Assembly: GCF_003315345.1 (NCBI RefSeq)
Contig: NZ_QNRO01000011.1
Location: 1 to 64,000, forward strand
Source of the DNA: Marinobacter pelagius
Lineage (GTDB): Bacteria; Pseudomonadota; Gammaproteobacteria; Pseudomonadales; Oleiphilaceae
DNA length: 64,000 nucleotides
Direction: 5' to 3'
Shown piece by piece: positions 54,191 to 64,000 of the stretch. Made by a program: the position numbers and the translations under genes. Positions within the stretch are counted from its first letter, which is position 1; each line of letters begins with the position of its first letter. The notes beneath the pieces are model-generated. The model was not told the origin of the DNA. It saw only the letters and a list, made by a program, of their open reading frames with translations, and searched no databases.

Positions 54191-54288
54191 CTTCGTTTCA
54201 GGGCTCCTCTCAGTCGCAGCGCCCGAACCTCCTCTCGGTTATACTCGGCAGCCATACCCAATTCTTCTCAGGACGGGAGGCGTGCAGC

Positions 54289-55089
54289 ATGCAAATCCAT
54301 TCGCTCTATGTTTATCCGGTGAAGTCGCTGGCCGGTATCCAGGTTGATTCCTTTGATATGGATGATTTCGGGCCGGCGGGGGATCGGCGATGGATGATCG
54401 TGGATGAGGAGCGTCGTTTCGTCACCCAGCGCAGTTATCCCCAGCTGGCACGGATCAAGGCCGTGTTTGCGGAGGGCCATGTTCAGGTGGAAATCCCGGG
54501 CGAGGGCGTTTTCAGACTCTCATCAACCGATGAGGCACTTCCTGTGCTGGTCTGGCGTGACTGGGTGAAGGCCCGGTTGGGTGGGTCGGACGCCAACGAC
54601 GCACTTTCCCGCTTCTGTGGCCAGGCTTTCCGGTTTGTCTACATGGCGGATGAAACCTTCCGCCGGGTAGACGCGGATCGGGTCGATGAATACCGCCGGG
54701 TCGGATTTGCAGACGGCTTTCCGTTCCTGATCACGAATCTGGCATCGCTGGAAGAGCTGAACGGTCGGTTGGAGCAGGCGGTTACAATGCGCCGATTCCG
54801 CCCCAACATTGTGGTTGAAGGCGCTGAGCCCTGGGCTGAGGATGACTGGCGCGAATTACAGATCGGCGAGCGGCAATTTCGGCTGGTAAAGCCCTGTTCC
54901 CGCTGTATCATGACCACCGTCGATCCGGACCGGGGCCTGAAAGACCCTTCAGCCCAGCCGCTTCGCACACTCTCAGGGTACCGTCGTACCGACGAGGGCG
55001 TCATCTTCGGCATGAATGCCATTCATGACCAGCCCGGCAGCATTCGTGTCGGTGACCCTGTAAGTATTATCAAAACGGAGAATTCCTGA
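54289..55089 (+). CDS. MOSC domain protein (YcbX-like, without ferredoxin domain)
   Basis: 266-aa protein with the beta-barrel MOSC_N domain ('IHSLYVYPVKSLAGIQVDSF') and a MOSC domain ('RFRPNIVVEGAEPWAEDDW', 'KPCSRCIMTTVDP', the conserved molybdenum-ligand cysteine). MOSC proteins bind molybdenum cofactor and reduce N-hydroxylated compounds; E. coli YcbX has an extra C-terminal ferredoxin domain that is missing here. The ATG at 54289 has GGGAGG eight bases upstream; the long frame from 54055 runs through the tRNA and is rejected. uup starts 2 bp later. Confidence 0.88.
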   Translation: MQIHSLYVYPVKSLAGIQVDSFDMDDFGPAGDRRWMIVDEERRFVTQRSYPQLARIKAVFAEGHVQVEIPGEGVFRLSSTDEALPVLVWRDWVKARLGGSDANDALSRFCGQAFRFVYMADETFRRVDADRVDEYRRVGFADGFPFLITNLASLEELNGRLEQAVTMRRFRPNIVVEGAEPWAEDDWRELQIGERQFRLVKPCSRCIMTTVDPDRGLKDPSAQPLRTLSGYRRTDEGVIFGMNAIHDQPGSIRVGDPVSIIKTENS

Positions 55090-55091
55090 AC

Positions 55092-57020
55092 GTGCCTTTG
55101 TTAACTCTGGATTCGATTTCCCTTGCCTATGGTATGCACCCGCTGCTTGATCATGCCTCACTGGTGATCGAGTCCGGTGAGCGTGTGTGTCTTCTGGGTC
55201 GTAATGGTGAGGGTAAATCCACCCTGCTGAAGATCGTCAGCGGCGAAGTCACGCCGGATGGCGGCACAGTGCGCTTGGACGACGGTGCGGTACTGGCGGT
55301 ACTGCCGCAGAACCTGCCATCCGACGATACCCGCACCGCTTATGATGTGGTGTCCGGAGCGTTCCCGGAGACCGGGGAGTTGCTGGCGGAGTTTCACCGG
55401 CTTTCGCAGCAGGCGGACGAGGCCAGCCTGGAAAAGATGACAAAGGTACAGGAGCGTCTCGAGGCCCTGGACGGTTGGCGGCTGGACCAGAAGGTCACCA
55501 CCATTCTCGGCCAATACGGTATTGATCCTGACCGGCGCCTGAACACTCTCTCCGGGGGCTGGCAGCGCAGGGTTTTGCTGGCGCGGGCCCTGGTGGCCGA
55601 GCCGGATATCCTGCTGCTGGATGAGCCGACGAACCATCTGGATGTGCCCGCCATCGCGTGGCTTGAAGAGGCGTTGTCCCAGTTCCGCGGGGCCATGCTG
55701 TTTGTCAGCCACGACCGCGCCTTCATCCGCCGCATGGCAACCCGGATCGTTGAGCTGGATCGCGGCAAATTGGTCAGCTTCGCGGCTACCTACGATCGCT
55801 ACCTGGAGCTCAAGGAAAAGGCTCTGGAGGAAGAAGAACGCCAGAACGCACTGTTCGACAAGCGGCTCAAACAGGAGGAGGCGTGGATTCGCCAGGGCAT
55901 CAAGGCGCGGCGGACCCGCAATATGGGCCGGGTAAGGGCGTTGAAGGCCATGCGCGAGGAACATCGTCAGCGCCGGGTCCGGGGCGGAACCGCGAGCTTT
56001 GCCGTGGAGGCGGCTGATCGTTCCGGCAAGCTGGTGGTGGAAGCCCGAGACGCCGGATTTGCCTATCCCGATGGCACCCAGGTCATCCGGGATATGGAGC
56101 TGACCATTCTCCGGGGAGACAAGATTGGTCTGGTGGGTGAAAACGGTACCGGCAAGACCACACTGGTACGCCTGTTGGTGGGTGACCTGAAACCCAGCCA
56201 TGGGACTATCCGTCTGGGCACCAACCTGGAAGTGGCTTATTTCGACCAGTTGCGCGGCGAGCTGGATCTCGAGCGTAATGCCCTCGATAACCTCTCCGAG
56301 GGGCGGGAATTCATCGAAATCAATGGCCAGAGCAAGCACGTGCTGGGTTACCTTCAGGAGTTCCTGTTTACCCCGGAGCGGGCAAGGTCGCCTGTTCGGG
56401 TGTTCTCCGGCGGTGAGCGGGCCCGTCTGCTGCTGGCCAAGCTGTTCAGCAAGCCGGCCAACATCCTGGTGCTGGATGAGCCCACGAACGACCTGGATGT
56501 GGAAACGCTTGAGCTGCTGGAAGAGCAGCTGTCCGAGTTCAAGGGCACCGTCATCGTGATCAGTCACGACCGTGAGTTCCTGGACAACGTGGTGACCGAG
56601 ACCATCTTCCTGGACGGCACCGGCAGGGTTCGGGAATACGTGGGCGGTTATTCTGACTGGCGGCGGCAGGGAGGTCGCTTTCCCTCGGAGCAGGGTGGCA
56701 ACCGGCCGGACAAGCAGGATAAACAATCGAAATCGGGAGAGCCCGCGAAGGGCGATGCCGCTGCGTCGAAGCCAGCTGCGAAAGCAAAACCCGTCAAGCT
56801 CAGTTACAAGCTCAAGCTGGAGCTGGAGCAGCTCCCTGCCAAAATTGAAGCGCTTGAACAGGAAGTGGCAGAGCTGCAGGAAACCATTTCAGGATCGGAA
56901 TTCTACTCCGGACCTGCCGAGGAAGTTGCTGCCACCCTGCAGAAGCTGACGGAGGCGGAGCAGAACCTGGAGCAGACCATCGAGCGTTGGATGGAGCTTG
57001 AAGAGCAGGCGGGTCAGTAA
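55092..57020 (+). CDS. uup: ABC-F ATPase Uup
   Basis: 642-aa soluble ABC-F protein with two ATPase domains: Walker A 'GRNGEGKST' and 'GENGTGKTT', signatures 'LSGGWQRR' and 'FSGGERARLLLA', Walker B 'LLLDEPTNHLD' and 'LVLDEPTNDLD'. A linker rich in charged residues and a C-terminal coiled coil (about 560-640, 'LEALEQEVAELQE'-like) follow. ABC-F proteins act on ribosomes; Uup also affects precise transposon excision. GTG start at 55092, 2 bp after the MOSC gene. Confidence 0.93.
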   Translation: MPLLTLDSISLAYGMHPLLDHASLVIESGERVCLLGRNGEGKSTLLKIVSGEVTPDGGTVRLDDGAVLAVLPQNLPSDDTRTAYDVVSGAFPETGELLAEFHRLSQQADEASLEKMTKVQERLEALDGWRLDQKVTTILGQYGIDPDRRLNTLSGGWQRRVLLARALVAEPDILLLDEPTNHLDVPAIAWLEEALSQFRGAMLFVSHDRAFIRRMATRIVELDRGKLVSFAATYDRYLELKEKALEEEERQNALFDKRLKQEEAWIRQGIKARRTRNMGRVRALKAMREEHRQRRVRGGTASFAVEAADRSGKLVVEARDAGFAYPDGTQVIRDMELTILRGDKIGLVGENGTGKTTLVRLLVGDLKPSHGTIRLGTNLEVAYFDQLRGELDLERNALDNLSEGREFIEINGQSKHVLGYLQEFLFTPERARSPVRVFSGGERARLLLAKLFSKPANILVLDEPTNDLDVETLELLEEQLSEFKGTVIVISHDREFLDNVVTETIFLDGTGRVREYVGGYSDWRRQGGRFPSEQGGNRPDKQDKQSKSGEPAKGDAAASKPAAKAKPVKLSYKLKLELEQLPAKIEALEQEVAELQETISGSEFYSGPAEEVAATLQKLTEAEQNLEQTIERWMELEEQAGQ

Positions 57021-57030
57021 ACTGGAACGA

Positions 57031-57051
57031 GGGCGGCCGTATCGGCCGCCC
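57031..57051. other. Perfect hairpin between convergent uup and uspA-like genes
   Basis: 9-bp stem GGGCGGCCG/CGGCCGCCC with loop TAT, 10 bp after the uup stop. There is no T-tract on either strand, so termination by it alone is doubtful. Confidence 0.45.
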
Positions 57052-57074
57052 ATCAGTAGCAAACGTCTGCCGGA

Positions 57075-57506
57075 TCACTGAATACGCACCGCCAGAACAT
57101 CACATTCCGTGCCGTGGAGGACGCCGTTGGCGGTGGAGCCGAGCAGCAACTGGAAGCCTTTGCGGCCATGGCTGCCAACAATCACCAGGTCCACGTCCTG
57201 TTCTTTTGCCAGACGGTGGATCTCGGATTCCGGGCGACCCACGGTAACGACCTGGTCTTCCTTCGCCACGCCGTACTCATCCCCATATTTAGCCAGCTGC
57301 TCCTTGGCAGCCTTGTCGAGCTGATCCTGGAGCTCGGTCAGGTCCATGGGAATGTCGCCGCCATAGGCATAGCCCACCGGTTCAACAACGTGTACGAGCA
57401 TCAGTTCTGCGCCATGGGCGCTGCTGATCGCTTTTGCCTTGTTGAGCACCTGCGGAGCTTCTTCCGTCAGGTCAATGGCAACAAGCATTTTCTTGTAGGC
57501 GGACAT
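57075..57506 (-). CDS. Universal stress protein, UspA family
   Basis: 143-aa small Usp protein. 'YKKMLVAIDLTEEAPQVL' start and the ATP-binding G-x2-G-x9-G-S pattern 'GSHGRKGFQLLLGSTANGV' near the C-terminus, so it probably binds ATP. I use the ATG at 57506, seven bases after AAGGAG. Monocistronic and convergent with uup. Confidence 0.9.
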   Translation of the reverse strand: MSAYKKMLVAIDLTEEAPQVLNKAKAISSAHGAELMLVHVVEPVGYAYGGDIPMDLTELQDQLDKAAKEQLAKYGDEYGVAKEDQVVTVGRPESEIHRLAKEQDVDLVIVGSHGRKGFQLLLGSTANGVLHGTECDVLAVRIQ

Positions 57507-57615
57507 CGCATCACTCCTTCGCATCGGGCTTACATAGGAAATAGTAGTCCAAATCTAACCGAAAGAGTGTAGCGGGAAACTGACAGGTATCAATACAGGG
57601 GCGGGAAAAAATGAA

Positions 57616-57644
57616 CTCTGACGGGGAATTACACCCCGTCAGAG
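57616..57644 (-). terminator. Rho-independent terminator of the secreted helical protein gene
   Basis: 11-bp perfect stem CTCTGACGGGG/CCCCGTCAGAG with a 7-nt loop, followed on the minus strand by TTCATTTTTT. It lies 12 bp past the stop of the 57657-58478 gene. Confidence 0.9.
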
Positions 57645-57656
57645 GTCGGTGGCCGA

Positions 57657-58478
57657 TCAGGAAGCGGGATTCTGCAGCAGGTCGATTGTGGTTGCCAGGC
57701 TGTTGAGGATGCCCTTTGAATAACGATCAATTACAAAGCCCACATTATTCTCGTTGTAGTTGATGTAGGAGCCACGGATGAACTGCCACTTTGAACTTAT
57801 GTCGTCCAGCAGGGTCTTGAGTTCCCCCTGGGCCGGGCCGTTTCTGACGGTCGCAAGCAGTTCGTCGAACTGTCGGGCCTGTTCGTCAAGGGAGGTCTCG
57901 GTATCCGAGCCCTGGAAGGTCTGGGTAACTGCAGAGTTGGAGCGAACAGAGTACTTCGCCATCATCTGCGCCATTTTCACCGCCGCCATCCGTGCTGCCT
58001 CAACCCGTGCGTTAGTTTTGGTCTGGCTGCTTTCCTGGGCGACCGTGTAGAGCTCTGTCGCCATATTGTTCATGGTAACAGCCTGATTTGCCATGTCGGA
58101 AACAAGTCGCAGGTCCGGATAGCCGCGATTGCGCACATCGTTGATGTTGTCCCGCATCAGCGCCTTGAACTTGTCAAATTCCTGATTGAGAGCTTCGATC
58201 TGATCTCCGGAAAGTACGCCGGCCGTACTCTGGCTGACGTTGTTCATGGCGTCGTTGGCGGTGTTGATGCCCACCACAATTTCATTCAGGGTGTCAGTGT
58301 CTCCGGTTCCGCTGAAGCGATAGTAGGCATCCAGCGCCATGTAGTTGCTGATACGGAAGTTGTGCAGATCAGACAGGAAGCTGTCGGATGCCTCCTGGGC
58401 TTTCGCTCCCAGGGACGCAATCGCTAGCGCGATCAGGCCAATAGCAAGGGATACAAATCGCAGGCGGGCGTCTTTCAT
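57657..58478 (-). CDS. Secreted helical protein of unknown function
   Basis: 273 aa with a Sec signal peptide (1-28, cleavage after 'LGAKA'). The mature protein is almost entirely predicted helix, Asn/Ala/Gln-rich and low in Cys. It has a heptad-like middle and regular Met spacing ('MANQAVTMNNMATELYTVAQ') reminiscent of periplasmic sensor four-helix bundles such as chemoreceptor or PilJ N-domains, but it has no membrane anchor after the signal. I do not assign a family. It stands alone with its own strong terminator. Confidence 0.7.
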   Translation of the reverse strand: MKDARLRFVSLAIGLIALAIASLGAKAQEASDSFLSDLHNFRISNYMALDAYYRFSGTGDTDTLNEIVVGINTANDAMNNVSQSTAGVLSGDQIEALNQEFDKFKALMRDNINDVRNRGYPDLRLVSDMANQAVTMNNMATELYTVAQESSQTKTNARVEAARMAAVKMAQMMAKYSVRSNSAVTQTFQGSDTETSLDEQARQFDELLATVRNGPAQGELKTLLDDISSKWQFIRGSYINYNENNVGFVIDRYSKGILNSLATTIDLLQNPAS

Positions 58479-58908
58479 CGGATGACTCTCCGTAATACTG
58501 TGTTGTTATTGTCGACCAAAGTCGCACTTCGAAGGTAAATTAACTGTACCGACCAAGCAAGCGCTTTTGCCGGCAACGGAGACGGCAATTGTCAATTACT
58601 ATGAAATCAGTGTGACAGGGATCACTTTTATCAGTCGGTTGCAGTTATCTCCTTGATATACAACAAATCAGATGTTCTGTCCTTGGGGTGCCTCCGTTCC
58701 GGCGGAGACTTTTGCACGCCGTCAGCAAGAAACAAATTGACAAACGCTCGGTTTTTTTTCATCGTGTGCCCTCACGATTCAAACGACTGTATGAATTTTT
58801 GGATCGGAAGATCGGGCAGTGACCGAAATCTCGCTGCACGGGCGGCCGCTGGGACGGATCAGGTCCGGCGGCTGTCAGCAGTTCCAAACACAGACTGGAG
58901 ATCAGTTG
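58479..58908 (+). promoter_or_regulatory. 430-bp fadBA upstream region
   Basis: I see no convincing gene. Features: palindrome AAGCGCTT within GCAAGCGCTTTTGC near 58557; hairpin CTCCG/CGGAG at about 58691-58706 followed by ACTTTT; and TTGACA at 58737 with a poor -10 after 17 bp. Fatty-acid-responsive repressors (FadR, PsrA type) usually act here in relatives, but no site matched well enough to call. Confidence 0.35.
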
Positions 58909-62264
<3,356 letters not shown>

Positions 62265-62297
62265 TTCCGCTTGCGGAACTGATCGCTCTATGAACAG

Positions 62298-62321
62298 GAG
62301 GCCCGGCAACTGCCGGGCCTC
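62298..62321 (+). terminator. Terminator hairpin after fadBA
   Basis: 11-bp stem GAGGCCCGGCA/TGCCGGGCCTC closing on a 2-nt loop, with a weak downstream T-tract (GCTGTTTG). 34 bp after the fadA stop. Confidence 0.7.
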
Positions 62322-62513
62322 GCTGTTTGTGAGTTGAGAAAAAAGCCCCCAAGAAAATAAAGAATGGGTTGTCTTGCCAATCTTGACCCTGTAAAACAGT
62401 GAGCCTATACACAATGGCGGCTCCTGCGTGTTTTCTAGCCGCCTGATTTTACAGCGAGTTTACGGTTTGCTGAATAATTGACCGATTTGTCGCCAAGGAA
62501 ACAGATCTCCGAT

Positions 62514-64000
62514 ATGGGTAAAAGTCTCGTAATTGTCGAGTCGCCAGCGAAAGCGAAGACCATCAACAAGTACCTGGGCTCCGACTACATCGTGAAGTCC
62601 AGTGTGGGGCACATCCGGGACCTGCCGGTAAGCGGCAGTGGCTCCCAGACCGACCCCAAGGAACGGGCGCGCCAGGCGGCGCTGACCCGCAAGATGAGTC
62701 CTGAAGAGAAGGCCGAGCACAAGAAGCGCAAGGCCCGTGAGCAGCTGGTGGCCCGCATGGGTGTGGATCCCGACCACGACTGGCAGGCCCGCTACGAGAT
62801 TCTTCCTGGCAAGGAGAAGGTGGTCAGTGAACTCAAACGCCTGGCCAAGTCCGCCGACCATATCTATCTGGCAACGGATTTGGACCGCGAAGGGGAGGCG
62901 ATTGCCTGGCACCTGCAGGAAACCATTGGTGGCGAGTCCGATAAATACCGGCGCGTGGTGTTCAACGAGATCACCAAGCGCGCCATCCAGGAGGCGTTCG
63001 AGGATCCCGGGCATCTGGACCGGAACAGGGTGAATGCACAGCAGGCCCGCCGATTCCTGGACCGGGTTGTGGGTTACATGGTGTCGCCGCTGCTATGGGC
63101 CAAGATTGCCCGCGGCCTGTCTGCCGGGCGGGTCCAGTCGGTGGCTGTGCGCCTGATCGTGGAGCGGGAGCGGGAAATCCGCAAGTTTATCCCTGAAGAG
63201 TTTTGGCAGTTGCACGCCGATCTGGCTCCGGAAGGTGCGAAGGATCCGGTGCGCTTCGAAGTAACCCGGTATGACGACCAGCCCTACCGTCCGGTCAATG
63301 AAACCCAGAGCAACGAGCACGTTGCGCGCCTCAAGGCAGGCAGCTTCAAGGTCGCCAAACGGGAAGACAAGCCAACCCGGTCACGCCCGTCTGCTCCATT
63401 TATTACCTCGACGCTGCAGCAGGCGGCGAGCAACCGCATGGGCTTCAGTGTCAAGAAAACCATGATGCTGGCCCAGCGCCTGTATGAGGCCGGTTTCATC
63501 ACCTACATGCGTACCGACTCCACCAACCTGAGTCAGGACGCGGTCGCCAGTTGCCGGGAATTCGTCAAGAAGCAGTTCGGCGACAAGTACCTGCCCGAGA
63601 AGCCCCGGGTCTATGGCAGCAAAGAGGGCGCCCAGGAAGCCCACGAGGCTATTCGCCCCACCGAGGTGAGCCGTCGTCCGTCCGATATTACCGGTCTGGA
63701 AAAAGACGCAGAGAAGCTCTACGACCTGATCTGGCGCCAGTTCATTGCCTGCCAGATGGCCGATGCCGAGTTCCTGAGCACCTCCATTGTGGTCGCCAAC
63801 GATGGTTACGAACTGCGCACCCGTGGTCGCATCGTCAAGTTTGACGGCTTCCTCAAGGCCGCCCCCCAGTCCAGCAAGAGAGATGAGGACGTGGCGCTGC
63901 CGGATATCCAGGTCAACGAAACCCTGGACCTGAAAAAGCTCGACCCGAGCCAGCATTTCACCAAGCCGGCCCCGCGTTATACCGAGGCGAGCCTGGTCAA
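62514..64000 (+). CDS. topA: DNA topoisomerase I, 5' part (runs off the window)
   Basis: First 495 residues of type IA topoisomerase TopA, which relaxes negative supercoils. '[20 protein letters not shown]' start, TOPRIM acidic motif '[14 protein letters not shown]', '[18 protein letters not shown]', and the active-site tyrosine in '[10 protein letters not shown]' (Tyr331). An acidic/basic insertion '[16 protein letters not shown]' occupies 60-80, longer than in E. coli. The frame is open at 64000, so the zinc-binding C-terminus is not seen. The 249-bp gap before it holds only the fadBA terminator and presumed topA promoter. Confidence 0.96.
   Translation, partial: MGKSLVIVESPAKAKTINKYLGSDYIVKSSVGHIRDLPVSGSGSQTDPKERARQAALTRKMSPEEKAEHKKRKAREQLVARMGVDPDHDWQARYEILPGKEKVVSELKRLAKSADHIYLATDLDREGEAIAWHLQETIGGESDKYRRVVFNEITKRAIQEAFEDPGHLDRNRVNAQQARRFLDRVVGYMVSPLLWAKIARGLSAGRVQSVAVRLIVEREREIRKFIPEEFWQLHADLAPEGAKDPVRFEVTRYDDQPYRPVNETQSNEHVARLKAGSFKVAKREDKPTRSRPSAPFITSTLQQAASNRMGFSVKKTMMLAQRLYEAGFITYMRTDSTNLSQDAVASCREFVKKQFGDKYLPEKPRVYGSKEGAQEAHEAIRPTEVSRRPSDITGLEKDAEKLYDLIWRQFIACQMADAEFLSTSIVVANDGYELRTRGRIVKFDGFLKAAPQSSKRDEDVALPDIQVNETLDLKKLDPSQHFTKPAPRYTEASLV

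Noticed and set aside
54055..54288. N-terminal extension of the MOSC protein
   Set aside because: It would translate straight through tRNA-Gly and its terminator; the ATG at 54289 has a strong ribosome binding site and matches the family start.
57031..57051. Strong hairpin as terminator for uup
   Set aside because: Perfect stem, but no T-tract on either strand, so I list it only as a hairpin.

Overview
The window looks like the chromosome of a marine gammaproteobacterium, most like Marinobacter. This is inferred from gene content and order: split class II ribonucleotide reductase nrdJa/nrdJb, queA-tgt-yajC-secD-secF, suhB<>trmJ-cysE-iscR-iscS, ndk-rlmN-pilF-rodZ-ispG-hisS-yfgM-bamB-der, ackA-pta, fadBA-topA. 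Most of the sequence is GC-rich and densely coding. About positions 1-4800 are clearly AT-richer, foreign-looking and less dense.

Region 1 (1-4800) is an accessory patch read on the minus strand. It carries a caspase-like (C14) protease, a 352-aa protein of unknown function, a HEPN/AbiU2-like protein, a GNAT acetyltransferase and a 3'-truncated CPBP membrane protease. The first three are separated by attC-like recombination sites typical of integron cassettes, and no integrase is seen in the window. I read it as the end of a cluster of attC sites lacking an integrase, with a predicted anti-phage or abortive-infection cargo. This is the most unusual part of the window.

Region 2 (4800-25300) holds the split B12-dependent ribonucleotide reductase with NrdR-like boxes; a three-gene ABC importer of the tryptophan/tyrosine (DUF534) type; a long-chain acyl-CoA synthetase; a YiiD-type thioesterase; iron importer genes fbpA-fbpB without fbpC, behind a Fur-like box; two unassigned lipoproteins; a degenerate HD-GYP protein; a YadGH-type exporter preceded by a tiny CxxCH ORF; queF; a MASE2-type adenylate cyclase; a DUF962 protein; and a nitroreductase.

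Region 3 (25180-44575) is core housekeeping on the plus strand: tRNA-Leu(CAA), queuosine synthesis (queA, tgt, and nearby queF), Sec translocase accessories, trmJ, cysE, iscRS, ndk, rlmN, pilF, rodZ, ispG, hisS, yfgM, bamB and der. Two things stand out. The SuhB homologue has lost most of the inositol-monophosphatase metal ligands. The isc locus is reduced to iscR-iscS, with an IscS lacking the usual C-terminal tail, although the promoter keeps a good type 1 IscR box.

Region 4 (44586-64000) contains a GGDEF-EAL/ackA/pta operon, a 51-aa His-rich membrane miniprotein, tRNA-Glu(UUC), an epimerase with a CbiX-like chelatase, a DUF924 protein, an L,D-transpeptidase, tRNA-Gly(GCC), a MOSC protein, the Uup ABC-F ATPase, a universal stress protein, an unassigned secreted helical protein, the fadBA fatty-acid oxidation complex and the 5' part of topA, which runs off the window end.
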